A stretch of DNA of 64,000 nt from Hyphomicrobiales bacterium. Lineage in GTDB: Bacteria; Pseudomonadota; Alphaproteobacteria; Rhizobiales; Rhizobiaceae. Made by a program: the position numbers and the translations under genes. The stretch lies in NCBI GenBank assembly GCA_900473745.1, contig UCMW01000019.1:124001-188000 (forward strand), in the 5' to 3' direction. Of the stretch, positions 19,341-28,735 are shown piece after piece; within the stretch, counting starts at the first letter, position 1, and each line of letters starts with the position of its first letter. The notes beneath the pieces are model-generated. The model made no database searches and was not told the origin of the DNA. It saw only the letters and a program-made list of their open reading frames with translations.

Positions 19341-20189
19341 TCAAGATGCCTTGGCAATCTCGTCGAAGGCAATGAGTTTTTCCAGCAGCCGGCGCATGTC
19401 TCCGATCCTGACCATGTTCGGACCATCCGACGGGGCATTGTCGGGATCCTGGTGAGTCTCGATGAAGAGACCGCCGACGCCGACCGCTACCGCTGCTCGG
19501 GCGAGCGTCTCGACGAATTCCCGCTGGCCACCGGAGGAGCCGCCCTGCCCGCCCGGCTGCTGCACCGAGTGGGTGGCATCGAAAACAACGGGCGCACCCA
19601 TCGCGGCCATGATCGGCAGCGAGCGCATGTCGGAGACGAGCGTGTTGTAGCCGAAGGAAGCGCCGCGTTCGCAGAGAAGCACGTTCGGATTGCCGGAACC
19701 CGTGATCTTGTTCAGGACGTTCTTCATGTCCCAAGGGGCGAGGAACTGGCCTTTCTTGACGTTGATGGCACGGCCGGTCTTCGCCGCTGCAACAAGCAGG
19801 TCTGTCTGGCGGCAGAGGAAAGCGGGGATCTGCAGGACGTCCACAGTCGGGGCAACGGCCGCACACTGTTCCTCCGTGTGAATGTCGGTGAGAACCGGGA
19901 CGCCGAATTCCTTCTTAATGTCGGCGAAGACTTCCATTGCCGTTTCCAGGCCGATCCCGCGTTCGGCGGACAGCGAGGTTCGGTTCGCCTTGTCGAAGGA
20001 GGACTTGTAGACAAGACCGAGGCCGAGTTCGCGGCAGAGCTCGACAAGTTGGCCGGCGATCATGAAAGCGTGGTCGCGGCTTTCCATCTGGCAGGGACCT
20101 GCGATCAGGGCGAAAGGGCCCTTCTGCGAGAAGACGGCCTTGCCTGTACCTTCGCCGACCACGACTTCCGAATTGGGAGAAACGCTCAT
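19341..20189 (-). CDS. kdsA: 3-deoxy-D-manno-octulosonate 8-phosphate synthase
   Basis: 282 residues, the usual KdsA length. Features seen are ALIAGPCQMESRDHA, KSSFDKANRTS, LTDIHTEEQC, LQIPAFLCRQTDLL, KKGQFLAPWDM and the DATHSVQQPGG metal/substrate site. It condenses phosphoenolpyruvate and arabinose 5-phosphate to make KDO 8-phosphate, the precursor of the LPS inner core. Its ATG overlaps the stop of the upstream VOC gene by 4 bp, so the two are probably translationally coupled. Confidence 0.96.
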   Translation of the reverse strand: MSVSPNSEVVVGEGTGKAVFSQKGPFALIAGPCQMESRDHAFMIAGQLVELCRELGLGLVYKSSFDKANRTSLSAERGIGLETAMEVFADIKKEFGVPVLTDIHTEEQCAAVAPTVDVLQIPAFLCRQTDLLVAAAKTGRAINVKKGQFLAPWDMKNVLNKITGSGNPNVLLCERGASFGYNTLVSDMRSLPIMAAMGAPVVFDATHSVQQPGGQGGSSGGQREFVETLARAAVAVGVGGLFIETHQDPDNAPSDGPNMVRIGDMRRLLEKLIAFDEIAKAS

Positions 20190-21079
20190 TTCAACTCCTC
20201 GAAGGCAAAGATCACGCCTTGCCCCTTTTCCGGCGCGACGAAGAGGCGCGCGCCCGTTTTGTGATAGCCGACGCCATTAGCAGCGAGGCAGGCTTCTGTC
20301 ACGACGAGATCGGCGACGACGATGACCACCGCCGCACCCTGGAGGCCGCGCTCCGACAAGGCGAAACTGGAACCGTAGTGTGCAGCAAATCCCTCTGGCG
20401 TCAGGACGTCGACGGAAGCATTCGCGGTGTGGAAAGACATGCCGAAGGAATGGGCCGTGACGTCCCGCTGGTCGAGCACCATTTCCAGAAGATACTGAAA
20501 ATCACTCGGGTTTTCCTCGACCAGAACGATTCGTCCGAGACCGGCGGCACCATTGGCATGGACGACCAAAGCGCCACGATCCGCCGGAATCGGGTTCACG
20601 CGTTCGCAGGCAAAGGCGAAGAAATCGGGCGCCCGCACGTCGGCCGCAAAGGCGAGCCGGAAGGTCCCCTGCGCCGTTCGGCCGTCCGGAAACTGGAATT
20701 GACGCGAGAACTCCAGCAAGAGACCAGCGCTCAGCCCCTCGTCGCGATAGCGCGCATCGTCTGCCGTCGCCTCGACGGACTTCACAACGATCGCCGAGAG
20801 CCCCTCCCCGCGACGAAAGCGAAATGCCTGATCACGGGCGACGAAGACATTGCCCTTGCGCTGCGCCTCCAGACAGTCTTCGCGGCTGCCAACGGCAAGC
20901 GGTTCCAGATAGGTGTCATCGGCAAAGAACACACAGGCATTCTCGGTGCCGAAAGGATGGAGCGCATCGGCAGCAACCGTGAAACCCAGGCGGCTGAGTC
21001 TTTCGCGGCTGGTCTCAAGATCGGCCACGGGGAGCACAAGGTGATCGATGGCACGCGGCGCAAGTGAAGGATTGGACAT
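20186..21079 (-). CDS. VOC-superfamily (glyoxalase-like) protein
   Basis: 297 residues from MSNPSLAPRAIDHLVLPVAD; an in-frame extension to 21466 lies antisense to, and is explained by, the DUF1003 gene. IDHLVLPVADLETSRERLSRLGF is the start of a vicinal-oxygen-chelate beta-alpha-beta module. A second module appears near GLGRIVLVEENPSDFQYLLE, so the protein looks like a two-module VOC fold, resembling the Glyoxalase_3-like family. Substrate unknown. It overlaps kdsA by 4 bp, a link also common in rhizobia. Confidence 0.8.
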   Translation of the reverse strand: MSNPSLAPRAIDHLVLPVADLETSRERLSRLGFTVAADALHPFGTENACVFFADDTYLEPLAVGSREDCLEAQRKGNVFVARDQAFRFRRGEGLSAIVVKSVEATADDARYRDEGLSAGLLLEFSRQFQFPDGRTAQGTFRLAFAADVRAPDFFAFACERVNPIPADRGALVVHANGAAGLGRIVLVEENPSDFQYLLEMVLDQRDVTAHSFGMSFHTANASVDVLTPEGFAAHYGSSFALSERGLQGAAVVIVVADLVVTEACLAANGVGYHKTGARLFVAPEKGQGVIFAFEELK

Positions 21080-21108
21080 GAATGCTCTCGGTTTTTCTCG
21101 GTCAGAAC

Positions 21109-21651
21109 TTAAGCATTGTCCGACCGGCTTGAAAGGGCAGAGATCGCCTGACGGAGCGCGTCGATTTCCTGGCGGGTTTCGCGCAGTTCCTTCAGAACCT
21201 GCTCGTCGATCTTGTGATGCAATGCCAGAACCTCGATCTCGGCCTTCAGATTGATCTCGTAGTCCTTGGCTGCCATGAAGCGATCGCGCTCGGTCTGGCG
21301 GTTCTGGCTCATCATGATGATCGGCGCCTGGATGGCGGCCAGCATGGAAAGTATGAGGTTCAAAAAGATGAATGGATAGGGATCGAGCGCCCGCGTCGCG
21401 AGCAGCACCGTGTTGAGGAACACCCAGGCGACGAGGAAGAGCATGAAGCCGATGATGAAAGCCCAAGATCCACCGATCCGGGCGATGCTATCGGCAAGCC
21501 GCTGACCGAAGGTGGCACCAGCCAGGAAGTCCTCGCCGGCATTTGTCGACACCGTGCGACGTTCACGCGCCCGGACAACGACCTTCTTCTCCGCGGATGT
21601 GAGGTCGGAAGGCTGCTTTCCCAGGACGATCTTTTCGATATCTTTGAACAT
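21109..21651 (-). CDS. DUF1003 family membrane protein
   Basis: 180 residues. Two hydrophobic segments (~70-90 and ~100-125) flank the family motif NTVLLATRALDPYPFIFLN and the following SMLAAIQAPIIMMSQNRQ. The C-terminal third is a charged coiled-coil-like helix (KIDEQVLKELRETRQEIDAL). This is the standard DUF1003 layout, and the function is unknown. It is the first gene of a minus-strand set leading to the VOC gene and kdsA, divergent from lexA. Confidence 0.88.
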   Translation of the reverse strand: MFKDIEKIVLGKQPSDLTSAEKKVVVRARERRTVSTNAGEDFLAGATFGQRLADSIARIGGSWAFIIGFMLFLVAWVFLNTVLLATRALDPYPFIFLNLILSMLAAIQAPIIMMSQNRQTERDRFMAAKDYEINLKAEIEVLALHHKIDEQVLKELRETRQEIDALRQAISALSSRSDNA

Positions 21652-21796
21652 GTGGACCCTCCCGCTGAGGCTGAGCTACTCTTCGCCGAGGCGATCTGGT
21701 GTCAAGCGCAACACGCCGCCCGATTGCCTCCACGATAATTTCTGGTCGGCTATCGCATTTTCTCACAAGCTCTTCACGGAAATTTATCCCCTTGCG

Positions 21797-21811
21797 GAAC
21801 ACAAATGGAAC
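21797..21811 (+). promoter_or_regulatory. SOS box (LexA operator) of lexA
   Basis: The sequence reads GAAC-acaaatg-GAAC, an exact GAAC-N7-GAAC. This is the reverse complement of the alphaproteobacterial SOS box GTTC-N7-GTTC. It lies 46 bp ahead of lexA and supports autoregulation. Confidence 0.88.
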
Positions 21812-21822
21812 ATATAGTGTCT

Positions 21823-21837
21823 GTTCTGGATTTGTTT
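21823..21837 (+). promoter_or_regulatory. Second, degenerate LexA-type box
   Basis: GTTC-tggattt-GTTT (one mismatch to GTTC-N7-GTTC) lies 11 bp past the first box in the opposite orientation and 20 bp ahead of the lexA ATG. It may give cooperative or tighter autorepression. Confidence 0.5.
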
Positions 21838-21856
21838 CACCTTAGGGGCACCACAC

Positions 21857-22570
21857 ATGCTGACGCGCAAGCAACAGGAACTGCTTCTTTTCATCCATGA
21901 ACGGATGAAAGAATCGGGTGTCCCGCCGTCCTTCGACGAGATGAAGGATGCGCTGGACCTCGCATCGAAATCCGGCATCCACCGCCTGATCACGGCGCTC
22001 GAGGAGCGCGGGTTCATTCGCCGCTTGCCGAACCGGGCCCGCGCACTGGAAGTGATCAAGCTGCCCGAGGCCTATACGCCGAGCCTGCAGCCACGTCGTG
22101 GCTTTGCGCCGAGCGTAATCGAGGGTAGCCTCGGCAAAACGCCGCCGCCAAGCCTCAGCAAGCCATCGGCCGAGGACAACAATTCTTCGGTTTCCGTCCC
22201 TGTCATGGGGCGGATTGCGGCCGGTGTGCCGATCTCGGCCATTCAGAACAACACGCATGACATCACCGTGCCCGCCGAGATGATCGGGGCAGGCGATCAT
22301 TATGCGCTCGAGGTCAAGGGCGACTCGATGATCGAGGCCGGGATCCTCGACGGGGATACCGTCATCATCCGCAATGCCTCCAACGCCAATCCCGGTGACA
22401 TCATCGTGGCACTCGTCGACGACGAGGAAGCCACGCTGAAGCGCTTCCGTCGCCGCGGTGCTTCGATCGCGCTGGAAGCCGCCAATCCGGCCTATGAAAC
22501 GCGCATCTTCCCGCCGGACCGCGTCAAGATCCAGGGCAAGCTGGTGGGCCTCATCCGCCGCTATCACTGA
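21857..22570 (+). CDS. lexA: LexA repressor
   Basis: 237 residues. The winged-helix DNA-binding domain spans 1-~70 (MLTRKQQELLLFI, then SGIHRLITALEERGFIRRL). The self-cleavage Ala-Gly bond lies in GRIAAGVPI, the catalytic Ser in EVKGDSMIEAG and the Lys in EEATLKRFRR. It represses SOS genes until RecA filaments stimulate its autocleavage. Two LexA-type boxes lie directly upstream. Its 3' end overlaps the convergent comEC by 7 bp. Confidence 0.97.
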   Translation: MLTRKQQELLLFIHERMKESGVPPSFDEMKDALDLASKSGIHRLITALEERGFIRRLPNRARALEVIKLPEAYTPSLQPRRGFAPSVIEGSLGKTPPPSLSKPSAEDNNSSVSVPVMGRIAAGVPISAIQNNTHDITVPAEMIGAGDHYALEVKGDSMIEAGILDGDTVIIRNASNANPGDIIVALVDDEEATLKRFRRRGASIALEAANPAYETRIFPPDRVKIQGKLVGLIRRYH

Positions 22571-25047
22571 TCATCGGCCTCAAGCGATAGCGTTTCTTGC
22601 GGCGTTGGGCGTCTTGGCTGTCGGGATAGGGTATGGTCTGTGGCGGCTGTCTCCGTACGCCAGTCGTAGAGGCGGTGCGCTGTCCAGGGCCTCGGCCTTC
22701 CCTCGAATGCTGATCTGACCTTCATGTCGTGCGGAGCGCCCGCGAGACCCGAGATTTCAATAGCGCCGGTGGCTCTCAGACTGCTCTGCGAGTAGAGGAC
22801 TGAACCTGAGCGACATCTGGTCAAACGCGTCCGCGCGGCGAGCACCACGATGTCGGCACGGTCGCATGCGGACCCGACCAGATCGGGTCGGTCTAGGGTC
22901 ATCAGCAATTTTCCCGATTCCAATCTGACCACACAGGCCTGCTTGATGCAGGTGAACCGATCCGTCGCGGCCGATTCGGTCAGTTGATCGAGAAGGGTTT
23001 CGGCAGCCGATCGCTGCGCCACATTCCACGTCTCCCCAGTCCGCCAGTCCGGTGCAGTGGGCAGCTCTCCAATCGCAAGCCGGCTTGGCGGACTGACGGT
23101 CTCCACACCCAGTACCGGGCGCCACTGTTCGAAGATGAAGTCCGGTGGCCGGTTTCTATTGGTTGCGAGTATTCGCTCCTCGCCCTGCCCGGTCCAGAGG
23201 GCGTCCAGGCGCGCATCTTCGCTGATCATCAAATCGCCGGCTTGCTCCCTCGGCGCAAACCATGTCGCCGTCAGCGTCAGCGCGATCACCGCCGTGCCGA
23301 TGTGTCGAAGCCTGCTGCGCATCAGCGTGAGGAGCAGCATGCCGGTGATCGTGCCAATCATGAACCAGTCCGGAAGGCGCGGAAAAACATAGCCACCGCC
23401 CCAGCCCGCGACCGCGTAGGCGACAGAGAGCACCAGTTCCAGCCCCTGCCCCATGATCCAGAAGAAGGGGCCATCAAGGCCGAAGGGCATCAGCAGCATG
23501 GCAATGAAGCCCGCCGGCATGACGACGAGCGAGATCAAGGGCATGGCGGCAAGATTGGCTTCGAGCCCATGGGTCGACAGACGGTGGAAATGGGTGATGG
23601 CAAAGATCGCGGTCGCCAGTCCGCCGATCAGGGATGTGCCGAGCGTGCCACCGACAAGTTTTGCGCCGCCGGCCGCAATGCGCAGTCCGAGTGAGCGCGC
23701 GGGCGGCAGGATGGCCCTCGGCCGCGATCGCCAGCCGGCATAGCCGGCGATCAGGGCTGCGGTCGCGGCAAAGGACATCTGGAAACTCGGCCCCATGACG
23801 GCCGACGGCTGGACGGCGAGGATAGCAGTGGCTGCCAGAGCCAGATTGCGCAGGCTGACGGCCGGACGGTCGAAGAGGACCGCGATCAGCATGATGGCAG
23901 TCATCAGATAGGCCCTCAGGGCCGAGACCTGGTAGCCGGAAATCAGGACATATCCGGTCGTGGCGATCAGCGCGCCCACGGCAGCGATCTTCTTGATCGG
24001 ATAGCGCTGCGCGAGTGCGGGGACGAGGCTCAGAAGGCCACGCAGGCCGACAAAGAAGATGCCGGCGGCAAGCGCCATGTTCAGGCCCGAGATAGCCGTG
24101 ATATGGGCGAGACCCGAGACCCTGAGCGCCTCGGTTGCCTCTTCCGACATGGATCGGCGCTCTCCCGTGATGATCGAGGCTGCGAATGCACCCGGATCTC
24201 CCGGCAGGATGGATCGGATGCGGTTCGAAATGCGGTCCCGGAGGGAAAACAAGGCCGCATCGAAGCGTGTTCCGAGGCCGGTGGCGCCAAGCCCTTCAGC
24301 CGAGACAGCCTGCGGAGGCCCGAGAAAGAAACCGACAGCGCCGATGCCGGAAAAATAGCTCTGGAAGGCGAAGTCGTTCAGCCCGGGAAGCGCGGGGCCT
24401 GAGGGCGGCGACAGTCGCGCACGCCCGCTCAGTGCGCCGCCGATCGCGACCGGTGCGTGTTTGCTGCGCGCCAGGAGGGTCACCCTCTCCGGCGGTCGTC
24501 GTATGATGGGATCGATGGTAGATGCCACCCTCAGCGTATATCGCCATTCACCGGCTGCTCCCTGTTCCCGGCGCTCGACGATGCCGGTCACGGTCGTGAC
24601 GAGGGGTTGGTCCAGGATCACGGTGGAATTTCGTCTCGTCTCCCACGCTGCGAGCAGCATGCCGATCGTGGTCAGGCAGGCAGCCCAGAGAATCACATGG
24701 GAGACGGTTCCCCGGACACAACGGGACAGCGCGCCGAGGAGGATGCCGACGAATGAAACGAGGACCACGACCGCCGGCGGGCTCGGCACGGCAAACCAGA
24801 TTGCGGCGCCGCTTCCGAGGCAAACCGGTACAAAAAGAAACAGATGCCCGTGACGGATTTCCTCGACGACGTAGTCGCGGCAATCAGCAAGGATGCGTCG
24901 CAGCGCAGCGTAAATCCGGACCTTGACACCGTCGGCTGTCGGTCTTGGCGCAGGCAGACTCTGCCGTGAAGCAAGCACGGCGGGAGACGCCGGCATTTCC
25001 CCGGACCGAACGACCGTATCCCCCTGCTTTGCCGCCACTTCGACCAT
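22564..25047 (-). CDS. comEC: ComEC/Rec2-family membrane protein
   Basis: About 827 residues (start uncertain: TTG at 25107 would add 20). It has an N-terminal DUF4131/OB-like region (~70-270), then the multi-span Competence domain with RVSGLAHITAISGLNMALAAG and ISGYQVSALRAYLMTAIML. The family forms the inner-membrane channel for single-stranded DNA uptake. The C-terminal ~230 residues sit where the metallo-beta-lactamase domain belongs, but no HxHxDH metal motif is present, so any nuclease activity there is doubtful. It converges with lexA. Confidence 0.9.
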   Translation of the reverse strand: MVEVAAKQGDTVVRSGEMPASPAVLASRQSLPAPRPTADGVKVRIYAALRRILADCRDYVVEEIRHGHLFLFVPVCLGSGAAIWFAVPSPPAVVVLVSFVGILLGALSRCVRGTVSHVILWAACLTTIGMLLAAWETRRNSTVILDQPLVTTVTGIVERREQGAAGEWRYTLRVASTIDPIIRRPPERVTLLARSKHAPVAIGGALSGRARLSPPSGPALPGLNDFAFQSYFSGIGAVGFFLGPPQAVSAEGLGATGLGTRFDAALFSLRDRISNRIRSILPGDPGAFAASIITGERRSMSEEATEALRVSGLAHITAISGLNMALAAGIFFVGLRGLLSLVPALAQRYPIKKIAAVGALIATTGYVLISGYQVSALRAYLMTAIMLIAVLFDRPAVSLRNLALAATAILAVQPSAVMGPSFQMSFAATAALIAGYAGWRSRPRAILPPARSLGLRIAAGGAKLVGGTLGTSLIGGLATAIFAITHFHRLSTHGLEANLAAMPLISLVVMPAGFIAMLLMPFGLDGPFFWIMGQGLELVLSVAYAVAGWGGGYVFPRLPDWFMIGTITGMLLLTLMRSRLRHIGTAVIALTLTATWFAPREQAGDLMISEDARLDALWTGQGEERILATNRNRPPDFIFEQWRPVLGVETVSPPSRLAIGELPTAPDWRTGETWNVAQRSAAETLLDQLTESAATDRFTCIKQACVVRLESGKLLMTLDRPDLVGSACDRADIVVLAARTRLTRCRSGSVLYSQSSLRATGAIEISGLAGAPHDMKVRSAFEGRPRPWTAHRLYDWRTETAATDHTLSRQPRRPTPQETLSLEADDQ

Positions 25048-25313
25048 TGCGCCCGCCCGGTCGGCTTTACCCCATCCGCAGGCAGGATAAGGCAAAATCG
25101 AGAACAATCAAAGCTTGCAACAGGCAACGATTCTGCGGCCTATCCGAGCTTCAAACGATTAGAACCGATCGGTTCGATTGTTGCCGTTTTCGCGATGCAC
25201 AATTTGCCCTTTGGATAGCTTGGCATTAACTTCGGTATCATATAGCTACATCGACACGCTTAACCGATGGCGGCTTTTTAAGGACGCCTTCCCGCCAATA
25301 CCGGAGGATCAGC

Positions 25314-26603
25314 ATGACGGACAAAAGCGCTTCATTGAAACTCGGGGACAAGACTGTCGACCTGAGCGTCAAGGCCGGCACGATCGGCCCTGACGTCATC
25401 GACATCGCCGCCCTTTACAAGCACACGGGCACGTTCACCTACGATCCGGGCTTCACGTCAACGGCGTCCTGCGAATCCAAGATCACCTATATCGATGGCG
25501 ATGAAGGCACGCTTCTGCATCGCGGCTACCCGATCGAACAGCTCGCTGAAAAAGGTGACTTCCTGGAAGTCTGCTACCTGCTGCTCTACGGCGAACTGCC
25601 GACGGCTGCCCAGAAGAAGGACTTCGACTACCGCGTCACGCACCACACCATGGTGCACGAGCAGATGAGCAAGTTCTTCTCGGGCTATCGCCGTGACGCA
25701 CATCCGATGGCCGTCATGGTCGGCACGGTCGGCGCGCTCTCCGCCTTCTATCACGACTCGACCGACATCACCGATCCGCATCAGCGCATGGTCGCTTCGT
25801 TGCGCATGATCGCCAAGATGCCGACGATCGCTGCCATGGCCTACAAGTATCACATCGGCCAGCCCTTCGTTTATCCGAAGAACGATCTCGACTATGCGTC
25901 GAACTTCCTCCGCATGTGCTTTGCCGTTCCCTGCGAAGAGTATCAGGTGAACCCGGTGCTGGCGCGCGCCATGGACCGCATCTTCATCCTGCATGCCGAT
26001 CACGAGCAGAATGCGTCGACCTCGACCGTGCGTCTCGCCGGCTCGTCGGGCGCCAATCCGTTCGCCTGCATCGCGGCCGGCATCGCCTGCCTCTGGGGCC
26101 CCGCTCATGGTGGCGCGAACGAGGCCGCGCTCAACATGCTGATGGAAATCGGCTCGGTCGACCGCATCCCCGAATATATTGCCAAGGCCAAGGACAAGAA
26201 CGATCCGTTCCGTCTCATGGGCTTCGGTCACCGGGTCTACAAGAACTACGACCCGCGCGCCAAGATCATGCAGAAGACCATGTACGAGGTCCTAGAAGCG
26301 ACCGGTCATGCCGACGATCCATTGATGAAGGTGGCACTCGAGCTCGAGAAGATCGCGCTCAACGACCCCTATTTCATCGAGAAGAAGCTCTACCCGAACG
26401 TCGACTTCTACTCGGGTATCACGTTGCGCGCGCTCGGCTTCCCGACGACCATGTTCACCGTTCTCTTCGCTCTTGCCCGCACCGTCGGCTGGATCGCCCA
26501 GTGGAACGAGATGATCGAAGACCCCCAGCAGCGCATCGGTCGCCCGCGTCAGCTTTATACGGGCGAACCGCAGCGTGACTACAAGGCTCTCTCGGAGCGT
26601 TGA
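25314..26603 (+). CDS. gltA: Citrate synthase, type II
   Basis: 429 residues. Catalytic and binding features include YRGYPIEQLAEKGDF-type substrate loop residues (here HRGYPIEQL), LHADHEQNASTSTVRLAGS, the active-site GPAHGGANEAALNML and GFGHRVYKNYDPRA, with the catalytic Asp in the NVDFYSGI motif. It condenses acetyl-CoA and oxaloacetate at the entry to the TCA cycle. The upstream 266 bp, shared with divergent comEC, includes a weak promoter-like CTTGGC ... TATAGC (25219-25246). A terminator follows the gene. Confidence 0.97.
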   Translation: MTDKSASLKLGDKTVDLSVKAGTIGPDVIDIAALYKHTGTFTYDPGFTSTASCESKITYIDGDEGTLLHRGYPIEQLAEKGDFLEVCYLLLYGELPTAAQKKDFDYRVTHHTMVHEQMSKFFSGYRRDAHPMAVMVGTVGALSAFYHDSTDITDPHQRMVASLRMIAKMPTIAAMAYKYHIGQPFVYPKNDLDYASNFLRMCFAVPCEEYQVNPVLARAMDRIFILHADHEQNASTSTVRLAGSSGANPFACIAAGIACLWGPAHGGANEAALNMLMEIGSVDRIPEYIAKAKDKNDPFRLMGFGHRVYKNYDPRAKIMQKTMYEVLEATGHADDPLMKVALELEKIALNDPYFIEKKLYPNVDFYSGITLRALGFPTTMFTVLFALARTVGWIAQWNEMIEDPQQRIGRPRQLYTGEPQRDYKALSER

Positions 26604-26626
26604 AAGCTCAAAATTGATTACGATCC

Positions 26627-26660
26627 AGAAGGCCGGCATTGTCCGGCCTTCTTCCATTTT
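26627..26660 (+). terminator. Rho-independent terminator of gltA
   Basis: AGAAGGCCGG (26627-26636) and CCGGCCTTCT (26643-26652) form a perfect 10-bp stem with a 6-nt loop. A moderately T-rich tail (tccatttt) follows. It lies 24 bp past the gltA stop. Confidence 0.8.
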
Positions 26661-26819
26661 GGCTGGACGCCTGTCGGCCCCGGGTCCCAAAGCGGTCAAA
26701 CTCCGCGTGATGGCTGCGCATTTCGCGGCCGCATGCCTTCATTTCCCGAAAGCTTTGTTCTAAGGAAGTCAACCTGCTTCGTCCCGGACGAAGATTTACT
26801 ATGAGGTTCATGCGTCCCG

Positions 26820-28709
26820 ATGCTCGTCATTCTGCGAAAAGCTTCCCAAACCCTGTTTGCCAAGATCCTGCTTCTGCTGCTCGTCCTCTCCTTCGGTGTC
26901 TGGGGCGTATCGGCATCGCTGTTCAGCAACACGTCCGACACCGTTGTCGCCGTGGGGGACCAGAGCGTTTCATCTGCTGATTTCGCCTTTGCCTATCAGC
27001 GACAGGTGGCGGACATGAGCAGCCGTTTCGGCATGCAGCTGACCACCGAGCAGGCCCGGGCCTTCGGCATCGAGTCGCAGGTTTTCTCGCAGCTCGCCGC
27101 CGGTGCGGCGCTGGACCAGTTGGCCGCAGACATGAACCTTGGCCTATCGCAGGATCGCCTGGCACAGCTGATCGCCGATGATCCGGCCTTCAAGAACGCA
27201 GCCGGCAGCTTCGATCGCGGCCTATTCTCGTCGCGCTTGCGCAATGCCGGCCTGCGTGAAGACGACTATATCCAGGAGCGTTCGAAGGTTGCGATCCGCA
27301 GCCAGATCGTCGACGCCACTGCAGACGGCTTCGTCGCCCCGAAAGTTCTAATCGATGCAATCAAGACGTATCGCTACGAGAACCGCGACATCAATTATCT
27401 CTTGCTGACCAATGCCAATATCGAGCCGGTCAAGGCACCTGATGATGCGACGCTCGCCGCCTGGTTCGAAACCACCAAGTCCGGCTACCGCGCACCGGAA
27501 TATCGCAGCTTCACTTATGTGAAGCTCGAGCCGTCCGACATCGCCGACACATCCGCTATCAACGACGAGCAGATCCGCGAGGACTATGAGCGCCGCAAGG
27601 CGACCTATGAAATCGCTGGCACGCGCACCATCGAACAGCTGTCCTTCGAGAGCCGCGAGATGGCCGATGCGGCGCTGACCGAACTGCAGCACGGCACGAG
27701 CTTCGACCAACTGGTTGCCGATCAGGGCAAGACGGCGGGCGACGTGCTGCTCGGCGACTTTACCCGCGACCGCCTGCCCGATCCGGCTCTTGCGGACGCC
27801 GCGTTTGCCGTAACGGCAGAAGGTGGCACAACGTCGGTCGTGGACGGCGCTCTCGGGCCAGTCATCCTGCGCATCACCAACATCAAGGACGGTCGCACCC
27901 GGAGCCTGGACGAGGTGAAGGACGAGATCCGCGCAGCGCTCGCCGAATCCGCGGCCATCGCCGACATCACGGCCGTGCATGACCAGTTCGAAGACCTGCG
28001 TGCCGGCGGCTCGACGCTGAAGGAAGCTGCGGACCAGCTCAAGCTGACGACCGCGACCGTCACCGATATCGATCGCCGCGGCCTCGACAACCGCGAGACG
28101 GAAGTGGCCGGCATTCCTGAGCGCGACAAGCTGCTGACTGAGGTGTTCCGCACCGACATCGGTGTCGAGGCGCTTCCGGTCAATCTCGGCAGCAATGGCT
28201 TCATCTGGTTCGACGTCACCGATATCAAGGCGGAACGCGACCGGGAACTCGCCGAAGTGCGTGAAAAGGCCGTGGCCGACTGGACGGCCGAGCAGCAGCG
28301 TATCGCGCTCGGCGCCCTGGCTGAAAGTCTGCGCAAGCGGATCGCAGATGGCGGCAAGCTGGAGGATATCGCGACCGAGCTCGGTCTCGCCGTCGAAAGC
28401 AAGGCTGGCATAACCCGCCGTAGCGAAGACGCGGTTCTGGGTGCCACGGCCATCACGGCTGCCTTCTCCGGCCCGCAGGGCACGGTTGCGACAGCATCGG
28501 GTGGCGATCCCTCGACGCAGATCCTGCTGACGGTGACGGAAGTGCGCGACCAGCCGACTGCCGGTGTGCCGCTGAACGAGGATGAACAGATCGGCCAGCT
28601 CGCCAATGCTGCCGGTGACGACATTCTCGACCAGATGGTGAACCAGCTGCAGGCGGAATATGGCGTGACCTTCAATCAGGCGCTGGCCCAGCAGGCCATC
28701 GTTCGATAA
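26820..28709 (+). CDS. ppiD: PpiD-like peptidyl-prolyl isomerase / SurA_N membrane-anchored chaperone
   Basis: 629 residues. One N-terminal membrane anchor (~12-35, FAKILLLLLVLSFGVWGVSASLF) is followed by a SurA_N-like chaperone region and then a parvulin-type PPIase region around 240-360 (TIEQLSFESREMADAAL, LGDFTRDRLPDPALADAAF). The long C-terminal segment is divergent. The family assists folding of proteins emerging from the Sec translocon at the periplasmic face. It is located 26 bp upstream of trpD and probably co-transcribed with it, an association I recall from other rhizobia. Confidence 0.88.
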   Translation: MLVILRKASQTLFAKILLLLLVLSFGVWGVSASLFSNTSDTVVAVGDQSVSSADFAFAYQRQVADMSSRFGMQLTTEQARAFGIESQVFSQLAAGAALDQLAADMNLGLSQDRLAQLIADDPAFKNAAGSFDRGLFSSRLRNAGLREDDYIQERSKVAIRSQIVDATADGFVAPKVLIDAIKTYRYENRDINYLLLTNANIEPVKAPDDATLAAWFETTKSGYRAPEYRSFTYVKLEPSDIADTSAINDEQIREDYERRKATYEIAGTRTIEQLSFESREMADAALTELQHGTSFDQLVADQGKTAGDVLLGDFTRDRLPDPALADAAFAVTAEGGTTSVVDGALGPVILRITNIKDGRTRSLDEVKDEIRAALAESAAIADITAVHDQFEDLRAGGSTLKEAADQLKLTTATVTDIDRRGLDNRETEVAGIPERDKLLTEVFRTDIGVEALPVNLGSNGFIWFDVTDIKAERDRELAEVREKAVADWTAEQQRIALGALAESLRKRIADGGKLEDIATELGLAVESKAGITRRSEDAVLGATAITAAFSGPQGTVATASGGDPSTQILLTVTEVRDQPTAGVPLNEDEQIGQLANAAGDDILDQMVNQLQAEYGVTFNQALAQQAIVR

Positions 28710-28735
28710 ACGCGGGTCATCGGGGGAGCTGTCAC

